Source: Shewanella glacialimarina
GTDB taxonomy: Bacteria; Pseudomonadota; Gammaproteobacteria; Enterobacterales; Shewanellaceae
DNA length: 64,000 nucleotides
NCBI RefSeq assembly: GCF_020511155.1
Contig: NZ_CP041216.1
Location: 2,666,001-2,730,000 of the forward strand
Direction of reading: 5' to 3'
Below the pieces are notes generated by a model. It was not told where the DNA came from. It was given only the letters and a program-made list of their open reading frames with translations, and made no database searches. Numbering within the stretch: the first letter of the stretch is position 1; every line of letters starts with the position of its first letter. Shown here piece after piece: positions 1 to 9,478 of the stretch. A program made the translations under genes and the position numbers.

Positions 1-81
1 TTGCATGCTGTTGTTGCTAAAAGCACGATGATTTGACAGCTAAATGACAGACGAAGTAGATGAATTTGTTGATTGATTTTA

Positions 82-105
82 ATTTGACTGCAACAGCAGT
101 CAAAT
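82..105 (-). terminator. Hairpin downstream of the first small gene
   Basis: A perfect 10-bp stem (ATTTGACTGC paired with GCAGTCAAAT) with a 4-base loop lies about 50 bases past the stop of the minus-strand gene at 155-499. It has only a weak T-run, so it may be an inefficient terminator or part of a recombination-site structure. Confidence 0.35.
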
Positions 106-154
106 AAGTTAGGCTCGCCTATTGACTGGCGGAAGGCTCATATGTGTTATGTGT

Positions 155-499
155 TTACACACCCATTTCAGTTAATAAGATAACTACTTTATCTGACTTA
201 GGTAACTTATGCAGATAATGAGATTTTAACTTTTTTAAGTTATCCAAATTATCAGAGTAACAACCTAGCTTATTGATTGAGTCGAGAGTATCAAATATTA
301 GAGAGTCTAATTTATCCAAGTTAATTTCAGAAGTTTGCTTCGTAAGATTTACCCTTATGTCCGCTAACCGAACCAAATAGTGTTTATAAGGATCAACCAA
401 ATCCATTTCTTGATGTGAACACTCTAAGGCAAGTTCAGAATCAGCTCTTGAAATAAACGAACAACACAACGTTAGCAATAAAACTAGATACTTGCTCAT
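155..499 (-). CDS. Small exported protein of unknown function (likely integron cassette gene)
   Basis: The product is a 114-residue protein that I do not recognise. It begins MSKYLVLLLTLCCSFISRADS, a typical signal peptide with a hydrophobic core and a likely cleavage site after SRA, so export to the periplasm is expected. Two Cys remain after cleavage (in ECSHQ and GCYSD) and could form a disulfide. The start at 499 was chosen because AGGAGAG lies 5-8 bases upstream; a longer in-frame start at 553 would place the attC site inside the coding region. The attC site ends only a few bases before the ribosome binding site, as expected for a gene cassette. Function is unknown. Confidence 0.6.
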   Translation of the reverse strand: MSKYLVLLLTLCCSFISRADSELALECSHQEMDLVDPYKHYLVRLADIRVNLTKQTSEINLDKLDSLIFDTLDSINKLGCYSDNLDNLKKLKSHYLHKLPKSDKVVILLTEMGV

Positions 500-512
500 G
501 ACTCTCCTAAAC

Positions 513-621
513 ACATAACGCCCGCATAAACAGCGGAAAAATTTTGGACGCATTTTTGCGTCGTTTCACTTTGCAAAATTCGGACTAAATTGTGAAGTCT
601 GAATTGATGCGCTTGTTATAA
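513..621 (-). other. Integron attC recombination site
   Basis: Read on the minus strand, the site opens with the core TTATAAC (R'') and closes 109 bases later with GTTATGT (R'). Internal GCAT/ATGC elements next to the cores can pair as L''/L', and the centre holds a TTTTGC/GCAAAA imperfect palindrome. Length and layout fit the known 57-141 bp range of attC sites. The stop codon of the gene at 616-1056 overlaps R'', and the ribosome binding site of the gene at 155-499 follows R' directly. That is the arrangement of two consecutive cassettes in the same direction. Confidence 0.75.
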
Positions 622-1056
622 GCCATTTGCCACTTCAAGGTAAGACTTAGAACCAATACCAACCTGTGCCCAAACTTTACGTTTGTGGTTGCCAAGGTAA
701 TCGTATTGTTCGTCCATGTCCCAGAGAGTAACTATTTGATCAGGGAAAATATATTCCGACTCATTAAACGAGTGACTCTCCGATTCATTAGCGGAAATTG
801 CATTAAATAAAGTAATGCCTTCAACATCAAATGCGTCAATACCACCAAACATAAGTTGATAATTAACGTTTTGAGATACACCGATAAAGTCTACTAAGTC
901 GTTTTCAAAATCAATTTGAAGGCAACGGTCAAAATAGAAATCGCTAGATCCATCGGACAAAGTAAAAAAACCAGAGAATAGTTCTTTAACTTGTTCTCTA
1001 GACATTCCAAGTTTGATGAGGCCAATTCCATCATGAGGCTTAATTACAAACTCCAT
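616..1056 (-). CDS. Hypothetical protein, probable integron gene cassette
   Basis: This is a soluble 146-residue acidic protein without signal peptide or membrane segment. It starts MEFVIKPHDGIGLIKLGMSREQV, where the GIG.IKLGMS stretch resembles the N-terminus of small uncharacterised proteins common in gene cassettes and immunity-type loci. GGAAGG sits 1-6 bases before the ATG at 1056. Its stop codon is embedded in the R'' core of the attC site at 513-621, so the gene and site form a cassette unit. No catalytic motif is visible, and a role as a small immunity or regulatory protein would be a guess. Confidence 0.65.
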   Translation of the reverse strand: MEFVIKPHDGIGLIKLGMSREQVKELFSGFFTLSDGSSDFYFDRCLQIDFENDLVDFIGVSQNVNYQLMFGGIDAFDVEGITLFNAISANESESHSFNESEYIFPDQIVTLWDMDEQYDYLGNHKRKVWAQVGIGSKSYLEVANGL

Positions 1057-1611
1057 ACCTTCCTATGGCTTATGAGAGCGTTTTAGCATGAATTCGATAA
1101 ACATTTACAGAGTGCCAATCAAAATTCAGCGTTCATATAACTTTGATTACCAATAATTTCAGCAACTTATCAGATTTCATATTTCTAATCAATTACTCTT
1201 TAGTCTAGCCGAAAGCGGAAATCTAAATAACCGCCTAATATTGCCCCATTTGTTGCTAAGTATTTAAAACAAAAGCCGCTAAATTTTTCATATGCTTTGA
1301 AGCACTGCGCTTTTCCCCGCAGTGAGTCGAGCAAGAAGGACTCTTTAATTTAAGCCACTGCAAACCGATTTACATCGCGCTCAACACCAGTTTCTTTAAT
1401 GCTATAACGCAATACATGCCTTTAATAAGGGTTAAATCATCTTGTCTGATACAACTGCTATGATTTGTCATCGGGATCTGTTTGCTAGTTAATCTTCGCG
1501 CGATATTTTGTGGTCGCTATGGTGGCGTGAATCCATTAAATGTGAACAAGCAAACATAATACTGCTTTAATCGGGCGTAGAATGAGGCAAAATTGATGTT
1601 GGAGGTTATTT
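1057..1611. other. Intergenic region, no gene recognised
   Basis: About 550 AT-rich bases hold no supported coding frame. A 7-bp hairpin (CACTGCG at 1303-1309 with CGCAGTG at 1318-1324) is present without a T-run. The right edge should carry the promoter of the membrane protein gene at 1612. Confidence 0.4.
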
Positions 1612-1956
1612 ATGTGGTGGAGAGTGTTGATTATTTCAATCGCTTATTGGTTAATTGGCGCGCATTTTCTTCGGTTTAACCATATTGAACTGGCCATTAT
1701 CGCTGCCATTTCACCCTGTTTAATGTTTGTAAAACATGCCGTTGTCTCACGACTGTTACAGTTAGGTTTAGTGCTGGGCTGTATTTTTGTTTGGGGAGTA
1801 TCAACGGTTGATTTTGTGCAAATGCGTATAACGATGGATGCCCCCTGGCTTAGACTGGCTAGCATTATGGCTAGTGTGATGGCTTTTACGTTATTCGCCG
1901 CCTATTGCTGTAATGGCTTAACCAAAAGAAACAAAGGATTACACTTATATTATTGA
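1612..1956 (+). CDS. Small inner-membrane protein of unknown function
   Basis: The 114-residue product is mostly hydrophobic, with about four predicted membrane segments (around residues 5-20, 25-42, 48-66 and 80-100) and a positively charged tail (TKRNKGLH), suggesting a cytoplasmic C-terminus. A strong ribosome binding site, GGAGG, lies 5 bases before the ATG at 1612. I recognise no family motif. It is convergent with the msrPQ operon and appears to be a single-gene unit. Confidence 0.65.
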   Translation: MWWRVLIISIAYWLIGAHFLRFNHIELAIIAAISPCLMFVKHAVVSRLLQLGLVLGCIFVWGVSTVDFVQMRITMDAPWLRLASIMASVMAFTLFAAYCCNGLTKRNKGLHLYY

Positions 1957-2002
1957 TCACTACAACCCCACGTAAAATGCGAGGCGATGTATTTCACAAA
2001 AG

Positions 2003-2608
2003 TTACTGCTGCGACGGCAAGTATTTCGCTAGCTTTTGCTTGCGTAAGTAAACTAATGCCAAACAAATCACAATATAAATACTGGGTTCAATAATTTCAG
2101 ATTTAACCGACCAGTAAAAATGCACTGGTGCTAGTAAAGCGACTAGATAAACCCAGTTATGCAGTTGTTGCCAGCGCTTGCCCATTTTCTTCCTAACCGC
2201 CATAAACGATGTCACGCTCAGTAGTAGCAAAATACTATAGGCTAACGCACCAACCAAAATGTAAGGACGCTTGATCACTTCTTCGAGTAAAAAGCCCCAC
2301 GCGAACAATAAATCTAAGCTGATAAATGCGGTGATATGTAATGTTGCATAGGCAAATACATATAAGCCAATTAAGCGCCGAGTTTGTAATAACAGCCCTT
2401 GTTTGAGGTATTTTGCCAAAGGTGAAACCACCAAAGCTGCCAGCAGACTATTTAAAGCCCCCATGCCGGTATAATGAATAATGTATTGCACAGGGTCGCC
2501 GCCAGCATTATCACTTAATACCAAATATACCAAGTACAACATCGGCAAGATGAAGGCGATGTGTAAACCGCCTTTTAACCACCACAGACCCCGTGGAGTG
2601 ATCCGCAT
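2003..2608 (-). CDS. msrQ: MsrQ, heme-binding membrane subunit of the MsrPQ methionine sulfoxide reductase
   Basis: MsrQ (formerly YedZ) is the b-heme quinol-linked membrane protein that feeds electrons to periplasmic MsrP. The 201-residue length matches the family. About six membrane segments are visible, with candidate heme-ligand histidines in YATLHITAF and QQLHNWVYL and a further conserved-looking one in APVHFYW. It begins with ATG overlapping the MsrP stop codon (TAATG), so the two are translationally coupled and msrP precedes msrQ, as in the known operon. No flavin domain is present. Confidence 0.93.
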   Translation of the reverse strand: MRITPRGLWWLKGGLHIAFILPMLYLVYLVLSDNAGGDPVQYIIHYTGMGALNSLLAALVVSPLAKYLKQGLLLQTRRLIGLYVFAYATLHITAFISLDLLFAWGFLLEEVIKRPYILVGALAYSILLLLSVTSFMAVRKKMGKRWQQLHNWVYLVALLAPVHFYWSVKSEIIEPSIYIVICLALVYLRKQKLAKYLPSQQ

Positions 2609-3642
2609 TAATAATATTTCCTTAAATCGAGGTTTTTATATAAATCGGCAACCGTGTCAGCATAACCATTAAACATTTGCGTAGGAATGCGTTTAGCAGA
2701 AAACAAGCCACCCTCACCTATGCTTCGCTCTGATGCCTGAGACCATCTTGGGTGATCAACTTGTGGGTTAACATTGGCATAAAAACCATACTCATTAGAC
2801 GCGAGTTGATTCCAACTGGTGGGTGGTTGCTTGTCCATAACCCGAATTTTGACAATCGATTTAATGCTTTTAAAGCCGTATTTCCACGGTACAACTAAAC
2901 GAACAGGCGCACCATTTTGCGGTGGCAGCGTTTTGCCATATAAACCGACCGCTAGAAATGCCAATGGATTCATTGCTTCAGCCATAGTCAGCCCTTCAAC
3001 ATATGGGTAATGAATACCCCCGCCCATTAAGCGACTTTTCTGCCCGGGCATTTGATCTGGGTCAAACAAGGTTTCAAATGCGACATGGGTTGCGGATGAT
3101 TTCACACCTGCTTCTTTTAATAAACTGGCGAGTGAAAAACCGACCCAGGGCACCACCATAGACCATGCTTCAACACAGCGTAATCGATAGGTTCGCTCTT
3201 CTAATGCAAAGCGTTTAGTTAAATCATCTAAATCTAAAGTTATTGGCTTGTCTACTAACCCTTCAATTTGCAGTGACCAGGGATTAACCTTAAATTGTTG
3301 TGCGTTTTCAAAAGGGTCTTGTTTACTGGTGCCAAACTCATAAAAATTATTATGGCGGGTGATTTTATCTTCTGGGGTTAATGTGTCTGGTATAACAAAT
3401 GCTTTAGGTTGGGCAAATTGCAATGGTGAGGTGGTAAATGAAGGCGTTGATTTACTGCTGCCAAAATCAAATAAACCGGCTTGTACATATCCTGGAATAC
3501 TGGCACCTAATGCACCCAGCCCTAGGGCTTTAACAATATTGCGTCTGTCTTTAAAAACCGACTCAGGGGTAACTTGATTATCCGGTAAATCCCATGCCGA
3601 TTGGCGTTTAATTCCCCTGGTAAAGCGTGTTTTATTCACCAT
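2608..3642 (-). CDS. msrP: MsrP, periplasmic molybdopterin methionine sulfoxide reductase catalytic subunit
   Basis: MsrP (formerly YedY) reduces methionine sulfoxide in oxidised periplasmic proteins using a Mo-molybdopterin cofactor. The 344-residue protein carries a twin-arginine signal ([12 protein letters not shown], about residues 33-44), so it is folded in the cytoplasm and exported by Tat. The molybdenum-binding Cys is residue 156, in YRLRCVEAW, followed by the conserved MVVPWVGF stretch. Other sulfite-oxidase-fold signatures are [20 protein letters not shown] and GFKSIKSI. It is the first gene of the msrPQ pair. The promoter should lie in the 180 bases between it and the divergent rmuC. 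Confidence 0.95.
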   Translation of the reverse strand: MVNKTRFTRGIKRQSAWDLPDNQVTPESVFKDRRNIVKALGLGALGASIPGYVQAGLFDFGSSKSTPSFTTSPLQFAQPKAFVIPDTLTPEDKITRHNNFYEFGTSKQDPFENAQQFKVNPWSLQIEGLVDKPITLDLDDLTKRFALEERTYRLRCVEAWSMVVPWVGFSLASLLKEAGVKSSATHVAFETLFDPDQMPGQKSRLMGGGIHYPYVEGLTMAEAMNPLAFLAVGLYGKTLPPQNGAPVRLVVPWKYGFKSIKSIVKIRVMDKQPPTSWNQLASNEYGFYANVNPQVDHPRWSQASERSIGEGGLFSAKRIPTQMFNGYADTVADLYKNLDLRKYY

Positions 3643-3821
3643 GTTATTCCCTCAATACTGTATTACAACTACCCATTAGACAGGTTAATACGCGATAAAA
3701 TTTCATTTCGATTCAAAAATAAACGAATCACTGAAAAAACATTAAATTGTTCACCATAATACTTGCAGGCCAAACTTTTGCATGCGAATCTTATCGCGTT
3801 TCTATTTCAAAGGGTTAGGTT

Positions 3822-5312
3822 ATGCCATTCGTTGTTGATTTCACACCGCCACAAATAGCCGCCATGGTTGCTATAGGGTTATTAAGTTTTTTAATAGGTG
3901 CATTACTTAACCAAAGGTTGACCCGTCAACGTTGGGAACAATTAAAACAAAAATACGAAGCTGAAGCGACTTTGGCTTTGACAGAGCAGCAACGTCAGGT
4001 TGTTCAAATCCAAGATATCCTCGATGATAAAATTGATAACTTAAATCATCTCCAGTCTAAGCTGGAATCTTATATTAGCCAACTTGCTAGAGCGCAGGCG
4101 CAAGTTGAGCGTATTCCTCACTTAGAGCAACAATTAGAAGACAGCCATCGAAAAATATTAGAGTCACAACTTAATCTATCAAAATCTAATGCCATGCAGC
4201 AAACCATCATGGCTAAAAGCGAAGCCGAAAACAAAGCATTAGAAGATAAAATCAATTTACTAGAAGTGGCTGAAGAAAGATTAAAAGTACAGTTTGAAAA
4301 CCTTGCTAATCGTATTTTTGAGCAAAAAAGTGAAAGTTTCAAACAACAAAATGTCACTCAAATTGACGGCGTTCTAGGCCCGCTTAAACAGCAGTTAGAT
4401 GGATTTAGGCAACAAATTCAACAGTCGTATAATCATGAACAATCTGAGCGCAGTGCATTAAAACATCAATTAAACCATTTACGTGAGCTCAATTTAAAAA
4501 TGAGCCAAGATGCCATCAATCTGACCAAAGCACTTAAAGGTGACAATAAACAGCAAGGTAATTGGGGCGAAGTCATTCTTGAAAGAGTATTGCAAGAAAG
4601 TGGCCTACGTGAAGGACATGAATACGACACCCAGCAAGATTTAAAGAATGATGATGGTAAACGATTTAAACCCGACGTGATTGTTCATCTACCCGATAAC
4701 AAAGATGTGGTGATTGATGCCAAGATGTCGTTGGTTGCGTATGAGCGCTACTTTAACAATGATGATGAAGATATTCGCCAGCAAGCGTTAAAAGATCATG
4801 CCCTATCTATTCGAATGCATATCAAGGGACTCAGCCAAAAGGATTACCATAAACTACATGGACTAAAAAGCTTAGATTATGTGCTAATGTTTATCCCTGT
4901 TGAACCGGCATTTTTACTGGCAATAGAATACGACCCTAGCCTAATTAATTTTGCCCTAGAGCAAAATATTATGCTGGTTAGTCCAACCAATTTATTAGTC
5001 GCTTTGCGGACCATTAATAACATATGGCGCTACGAGCATCAGAATCAACATGCACAAACAATTGCTAAGCAAGCGGCTAAAATATATGACAAATTGTGCA
5101 GTTATATTGATGACATGGACAAACTAGGACGCGCGCTTGAGACTGCCGATAAAAGTTATCAGCAAGCAATGGCTAAATTATCTTCGGGTAAAGGCAACTT
5201 AATACGCCAGGCGCATACCTTACAATGCCTGGGGGTCGACTCTAGCAAGCAGATTGGTAAGCAGATACTTAACCGCGCACTCGATGAGTCATTAGACAAA
5301 ACTGAAGGATAA
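3822..5312 (+). CDS. rmuC: RmuC family DNA recombination protein
   Basis: RmuC limits recombination at inverted repeats and has a predicted endonuclease-like fold. The 496-residue protein has an N-terminal membrane anchor (about residues 12-28), a long Gln/Glu/Lys-rich coiled coil (about 40-230) and the C-terminal RmuC domain. Domain signatures are GNWGEVILERVLQESGLREG and PDVIVHLPDNKDVVIDAKMS, where the D.V.DAK pattern matches a PD-(D/E)xK-type core. E. coli RmuC is of similar size. It stands alone, divergent from msrP. Confidence 0.93.
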   Translation: MPFVVDFTPPQIAAMVAIGLLSFLIGALLNQRLTRQRWEQLKQKYEAEATLALTEQQRQVVQIQDILDDKIDNLNHLQSKLESYISQLARAQAQVERIPHLEQQLEDSHRKILESQLNLSKSNAMQQTIMAKSEAENKALEDKINLLEVAEERLKVQFENLANRIFEQKSESFKQQNVTQIDGVLGPLKQQLDGFRQQIQQSYNHEQSERSALKHQLNHLRELNLKMSQDAINLTKALKGDNKQQGNWGEVILERVLQESGLREGHEYDTQQDLKNDDGKRFKPDVIVHLPDNKDVVIDAKMSLVAYERYFNNDDEDIRQQALKDHALSIRMHIKGLSQKDYHKLHGLKSLDYVLMFIPVEPAFLLAIEYDPSLINFALEQNIMLVSPTNLLVALRTINNIWRYEHQNQHAQTIAKQAAKIYDKLCSYIDDMDKLGRALETADKSYQQAMAKLSSGKGNLIRQAHTLQCLGVDSSKQIGKQILNRALDESLDKTEG

Positions 5313-5437
5313 AATGGCAAAATTAATCATCAGTTAATTATTTACTCTAATACTGTTAATGTTTTAGCAGTTTCACAAAAAACTCATTTTAAAAACTTTA
5401 TCGCAAACGTTGTACTGAGGCGGAGATTCTCATTTAA

Positions 5438-7381
5438 ATGCGTACTACATGGATTAATACATGTTCACCTAAACGACTAACAACCTTACTCGTTGTCACG
5501 GCGCTGACTATTTTATCTAGCACCCCTGCTAATGCCTACACGGCTAAACAGCAGCAATATCTTGATGCGAAAAAAGCCTTAGACAGCGGACAAACTAGCC
5601 GTTATCAACAACTCAGAAAACAGCTAGGTGATTATCCATTAGCCATTTATCTTGATTATCACACCAGTATTGATGACATTGTGCGTATGCCGGGCAATAA
5701 AGCCTTTAGTGCCATCGAGCCGTTCAATACCATGCCTTTGTATAATTCAGCTCGATATCGTTATTTGATGAACGCTGGTAATACCCAGCGTTGGCAAGAC
5801 TTTTTAGCTATCTCACCGACAACGCCTAATGACATGCGTTTACAGTGCTATTTTTTACGTGCGCAATTAGCAACGGGTGATAAAGCAGCGGCATACAAAG
5901 GCGCGGATCGACTATGGCTGCATGGTCAGTCTAGACCTAAAGAATGTGATCCTTTATTTACTCAGTGGGCCAAAGATGGCTACCGTACCCAGGAATTAAT
6001 ATGGGGGCGAATGCTGCTCAGTTTTGATGCAGGACAAACAGGTTTATTAAGTTATTTAAGCCAAAAAGTCAGCAAACATCGTAACGATGCTGAACTGCTA
6101 TTAAAGGTATACAAAGACCCTAATATATTAAGAAATACCAAACTTTTTAGCAGCTCTAAACCTATTGTGAGTGATATTGTCGATGCAGGCTTAAGAAAGC
6201 TTGCCAGAAAAGATCTTAAACAAGCCACCAAACTTTACGTTAAATATCAAAAAGCGGGTCGATTCAGTGAGGCCAAAGATCGTCAATTAAATCATTATCT
6301 TGTCAGGCGTGGATTGATTTACCAAGAAGAAGCATTAATCGATCATATTGATACTATGTTACCGCTATTGGCATCTGATGACTTATATGAAATGCGCCTT
6401 CGCTGGGCTATCCGCCAGCAGGATTTTAATACCGTAAACATTTACCTAGCGCAATTAAGTCAGCAAGGTAAAGAGCATTCTCGCTGGCAATATTGGCAAG
6501 CCCGCATGAATGACCAACAGGATACTAAAAAAGCACAGGATAACTATTTAGTGTTGTCTCAACAACGGGATTTTTACGGTTTTAATGCCGCCAAAGTGAT
6601 CAATAAACCTTTGTCATTTAATGATGACAACTTAACCTCCAACAAAGCATTACGCGCAAAGTTATTAGATGACCCTGGAATGTCTAGGGTCATAGAGCTA
6701 AGGGCCATTGATAAATATTTAGATTCGCGTACTGAGTGGATATATCTAATGCGTCGCCATGATCCAGCCATGACAGCTGAATACGGGCTTTATGCGCTTG
6801 AGCAAGGCTGGTATGACTTAAGTGTTGAGTCAAGTATTCAAGGGCAACAATGGAACGCATTAAATCTGCGTTTTCCTAATGCCGCCAATGAAGAATTTGT
6901 TAACGCCAGTAAAAAGTATAAAGTCGATATTAATGAAATTAGGGCTATTTCACGCCGTGAAAGTGCGTTTAATTACTATGCAACCTCAGGCGTGGGTGCC
7001 AGGGGTTTAATGCAATTAATGCCTGCTACAGCAAAACAAACAGCACAAAAGAACAAAATTCCCTTTAACGACGTAAAAGACTTATACAAGCCAAGCGTTA
7101 ACGTCATGCTAGGCAGTGCCTACTATGCCGAGTTATTAAAGCAATTCAATAATAATCGAGTATTGGCAACAGCTGCATATAACGCAGGTCCTGGTAGTGT
7201 AAAACGTTGGTTAAAAGTGTCTAATGGATCATTAGATGCGATGAGCTTTATTGAAACCATCCCATACACTGAAACCCGTGAATATGTTCAAGCGGTATTA
7301 AGTTATCGAATGATTTATTTACAACAAGATAACCCCAAAGCCGATATGTTTACCAAACAGGAACTGAATTACGCTTATTAA
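5438..7381 (+). CDS. slt: Soluble lytic murein transglycosylase Slt (GH23)
   Basis: Slt cleaves the beta-1,4 bond between N-acetylmuramic acid and N-acetylglucosamine in the periplasm, leaving 1,6-anhydromuropeptides. The 647-residue protein matches E. coli Slt70 in length. It has a signal peptide ending at SSTPANA, a long alpha-superhelical region and the C-terminal SLT domain. The catalytic glutamate is residue 508 in ISRRESAFNYYATS, followed by GARGLMQLMPATAKQTA and AAYNAGPGSVKRWL, all classic family motifs. It is a monocistronic-looking gene, separated from moxR by a strong hairpin. Confidence 0.95.
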   Translation: MRTTWINTCSPKRLTTLLVVTALTILSSTPANAYTAKQQQYLDAKKALDSGQTSRYQQLRKQLGDYPLAIYLDYHTSIDDIVRMPGNKAFSAIEPFNTMPLYNSARYRYLMNAGNTQRWQDFLAISPTTPNDMRLQCYFLRAQLATGDKAAAYKGADRLWLHGQSRPKECDPLFTQWAKDGYRTQELIWGRMLLSFDAGQTGLLSYLSQKVSKHRNDAELLLKVYKDPNILRNTKLFSSSKPIVSDIVDAGLRKLARKDLKQATKLYVKYQKAGRFSEAKDRQLNHYLVRRGLIYQEEALIDHIDTMLPLLASDDLYEMRLRWAIRQQDFNTVNIYLAQLSQQGKEHSRWQYWQARMNDQQDTKKAQDNYLVLSQQRDFYGFNAAKVINKPLSFNDDNLTSNKALRAKLLDDPGMSRVIELRAIDKYLDSRTEWIYLMRRHDPAMTAEYGLYALEQGWYDLSVESSIQGQQWNALNLRFPNAANEEFVNASKKYKVDINEIRAISRRESAFNYYATSGVGARGLMQLMPATAKQTAQKNKIPFNDVKDLYKPSVNVMLGSAYYAELLKQFNNNRVLATAAYNAGPGSVKRWLKVSNGSLDAMSFIETIPYTETREYVQAVLSYRMIYLQQDNPKADMFTKQELNYAY

Positions 7382-7387
7382 GTCCCC

Positions 7388-7423
7388 GTTTGAGTTGACG
7401 ACAAACCTGCCGTCAACTCAAAC
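7388..7423 (+). terminator. Strong hairpin between slt and the moxR operon
   Basis: A perfect 13-bp stem (GTTTGAGTTGACG with CGTCAACTCAAAC) and 10-base loop start 7 bases after the slt stop. There is no long T-run on either strand, so it may act as a weak terminator or protect the slt mRNA 3' end. Confidence 0.5.
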
Positions 7424-7469
7424 GCTGAAAAGGGCGATTAAAGCAATATTAAAATAAAGAGGATTAACT

Positions 7470-8381
7470 GTGTCCCATATGACAATCAAACAGCTAACAA
7501 GCCAACTTGAACAAGTTTTGCTTGGCAAGCCGATGCAGATAAAATTAGCGGTTGCGTGTATCTTAGCCAAGGGACATCTGCTTATTGAAGATTTACCTGG
7601 TATGGGCAAAACCAGTTTGTCACACGGTATTGCCACCAGTTTAGGCATGAGTTACCAACGAATACAATTTACCAGTGACATGTTACCCGCTGATATTTTA
7701 GGGGTATCTATTTTTGATCAAAACCTGCAAAAGTTTGAGTTTCATAAAGGACCGATATTTAATCAAATGTTGCTTGCCGATGAAATAAATCGCGCCAGTC
7801 CGAAAACCCAAAGTGCGCTGCTAGAAGCCATGGCAGAACAACAGATTACTCAAGATGGCCATACCTACCCTCTGCCTAATCCATTTTTTGTTATTGCCAC
7901 CCAAAACCCCCAGGATCAGTCTGGTACATTTCCTCTGCCCGAGTCACAACTAGACCGGTTTATGATGCGGATATCGATTGGTTACCCAAGCGCAGAAGCT
8001 GAAATGGCCATGCTAAAAAATCAACATCACGGTCATAAACGTCCACCATTAAAGCAATGTTTAACCTCTGCTGAGTTAATGGATCTACAAACAGAAGTTA
8101 ATCAGGTTTCAGCGTCCGATGCAGTACTTAAATATTTATTAGCACTTATTGATATGTCCCGTCAGCAAAACCAAGCAAGTGGATTATCACCTCGCGCAAG
8201 CTTAGCCCTACTGCAAGCAGCAAAAGCTTGGGCTGTCATTGAACAGCGAAACTATCTGGTGCCCGAAGATATTCAAGCGGTATTTCATGCAGTGGCAGAG
8301 CACCGAATAAGCGCACATGGCCAATTTCAAGCTAAGGCCTTGTCTGATACGCTGCTTGCCAGCGTTAATCCCATTCTTTAA
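7470..8381 (+). CDS. MoxR family AAA+ ATPase
   Basis: MoxR ATPases act as chaperone-like AAA+ machines, usually beside DUF58 and VWA genes. The 303-residue protein has Walker A DLPGMGKTS, Walker B MLLADEINRASPKTQ, and the sensor region FFVIATQNPQDQSGTFPLPE followed by the arginine-finger segment ESQLDRFMMR. A GTG start at 7470 was chosen because AGAGGA ends about 6 bases upstream; the ATG at 7479 is too far from it. It overlaps the DUF58 gene by one base and forms a three-gene operon with DUF58 and a transglutaminase-like membrane protein. Confidence 0.9.
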   Translation: MSHMTIKQLTSQLEQVLLGKPMQIKLAVACILAKGHLLIEDLPGMGKTSLSHGIATSLGMSYQRIQFTSDMLPADILGVSIFDQNLQKFEFHKGPIFNQMLLADEINRASPKTQSALLEAMAEQQITQDGHTYPLPNPFFVIATQNPQDQSGTFPLPESQLDRFMMRISIGYPSAEAEMAMLKNQHHGHKRPPLKQCLTSAELMDLQTEVNQVSASDAVLKYLLALIDMSRQQNQASGLSPRASLALLQAAKAWAVIEQRNYLVPEDIQAVFHAVAEHRISAHGQFQAKALSDTLLASVNPIL

Positions 8382-9478
8382 TGGTTTTTAAAATGTTTAG
8401 CCGCAAAAGTCGTCAAGATAACACTCACCTCCCTGAGCGGCAAAGCTGGGTAATGCGGCTTGTGCCCAATTCTGCTAAAAAAAAGTGGTCCAGATGGATA
8501 AGCCGTAGATTACCGCCACAACAAAGAGTCACATTGAGCCACAAAGGTATTTTCATCCTGCCCAGCGCATTTGGTTTAGCTTGGTTAGCACTTATCGTCC
8601 TACTGTACTTATTTGGCACCAACTACCAAAACAACTTAGTGATCGGACTTAGCTTATTACTGGCAAGCGTTTTTCATACCTGTATTCTTTACAGCTACAA
8701 AAATTTAGCGGGATTAACTTTTAACGCTATCACTCCAGCAGATGCTTACGCCGAACAAACGCATGCTTTCCCGATAATGCTGACCGGACATACCAAACAA
8801 AAACACCCTGATACGACTCATCAACAAATTTGCCTGCAATTTAGTGGCCAGCGCCATGTGCGCTTGGCACAAACTGAAGAACAATCGATTGCAACAGTGC
8901 AATATGCACACCCAAAGCGTGGCTTATTAACCCCTGGACGTATTAAGGTATGGTCACATTTTCCGTTAGGGCTATTTAAAGCATGGTCGTATGTTGATCT
9001 CGATTTGCACCAAGTTATTTTTGCAAAACCACTCGAATGCGACATTCATTTAACCAGTCAAAGCCGTGATGATAATAATGACATCAGTCATGGCAGAATT
9101 CGCCCTGGGGTTGATGACTACACAGGATTACGCGGCTATGTAATGGGCGAGTCTTTAAAACAAGTAGCATGGAAACAATGGGCCCAGGGCAAAGGCATGC
9201 TAACTAAAGAATTTAATGAACCTGAAGGCTCACCGGTATGGTTGTCACTTGATGATACCCAAGGGCATGATTTAGAACAAAAGCTAGGTAAACTATGCTG
9301 GCAAGTGAATTATCTCACTCAAAAAAATCAAGTGTTTGGCTTACTACTCAACCACAACACCTTAGGTCAAAGTAGTGGTGAAAGCCATCGAATAGCGTGC
9401 CAAAAAGCCATCGCCATGTACCGCCCAAGTTTCAATATTAATATTGATAAAAAACCAGGAGGCGATGATGCAGGATAA
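8381..9478 (+). CDS. DUF58 domain membrane protein
   Basis: The 365-residue protein has an N-terminal basic cytoplasmic stretch, two adjacent membrane segments (about residues 55-105) and a C-terminal DUF58 domain. The domain signature is RIRPGVDDYTGLRGYVMG followed by WKQWAQGKGMLTKEF. The DUF58 region is related to von Willebrand A folds, and the family is always paired with MoxR ATPases, but no biochemical activity is established. Start and stop codons overlap its neighbours (TAATG with moxR, and a short overlap with the next gene), which indicates translational coupling. An in-frame ATG at 8393 is an alternative start. Confidence 0.88.
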   Translation: MVFKMFSRKSRQDNTHLPERQSWVMRLVPNSAKKKWSRWISRRLPPQQRVTLSHKGIFILPSAFGLAWLALIVLLYLFGTNYQNNLVIGLSLLLASVFHTCILYSYKNLAGLTFNAITPADAYAEQTHAFPIMLTGHTKQKHPDTTHQQICLQFSGQRHVRLAQTEEQSIATVQYAHPKRGLLTPGRIKVWSHFPLGLFKAWSYVDLDLHQVIFAKPLECDIHLTSQSRDDNNDISHGRIRPGVDDYTGLRGYVMGESLKQVAWKQWAQGKGMLTKEFNEPEGSPVWLSLDDTQGHDLEQKLGKLCWQVNYLTQKNQVFGLLLNHNTLGQSSGESHRIACQKAIAMYRPSFNINIDKKPGGDDAG

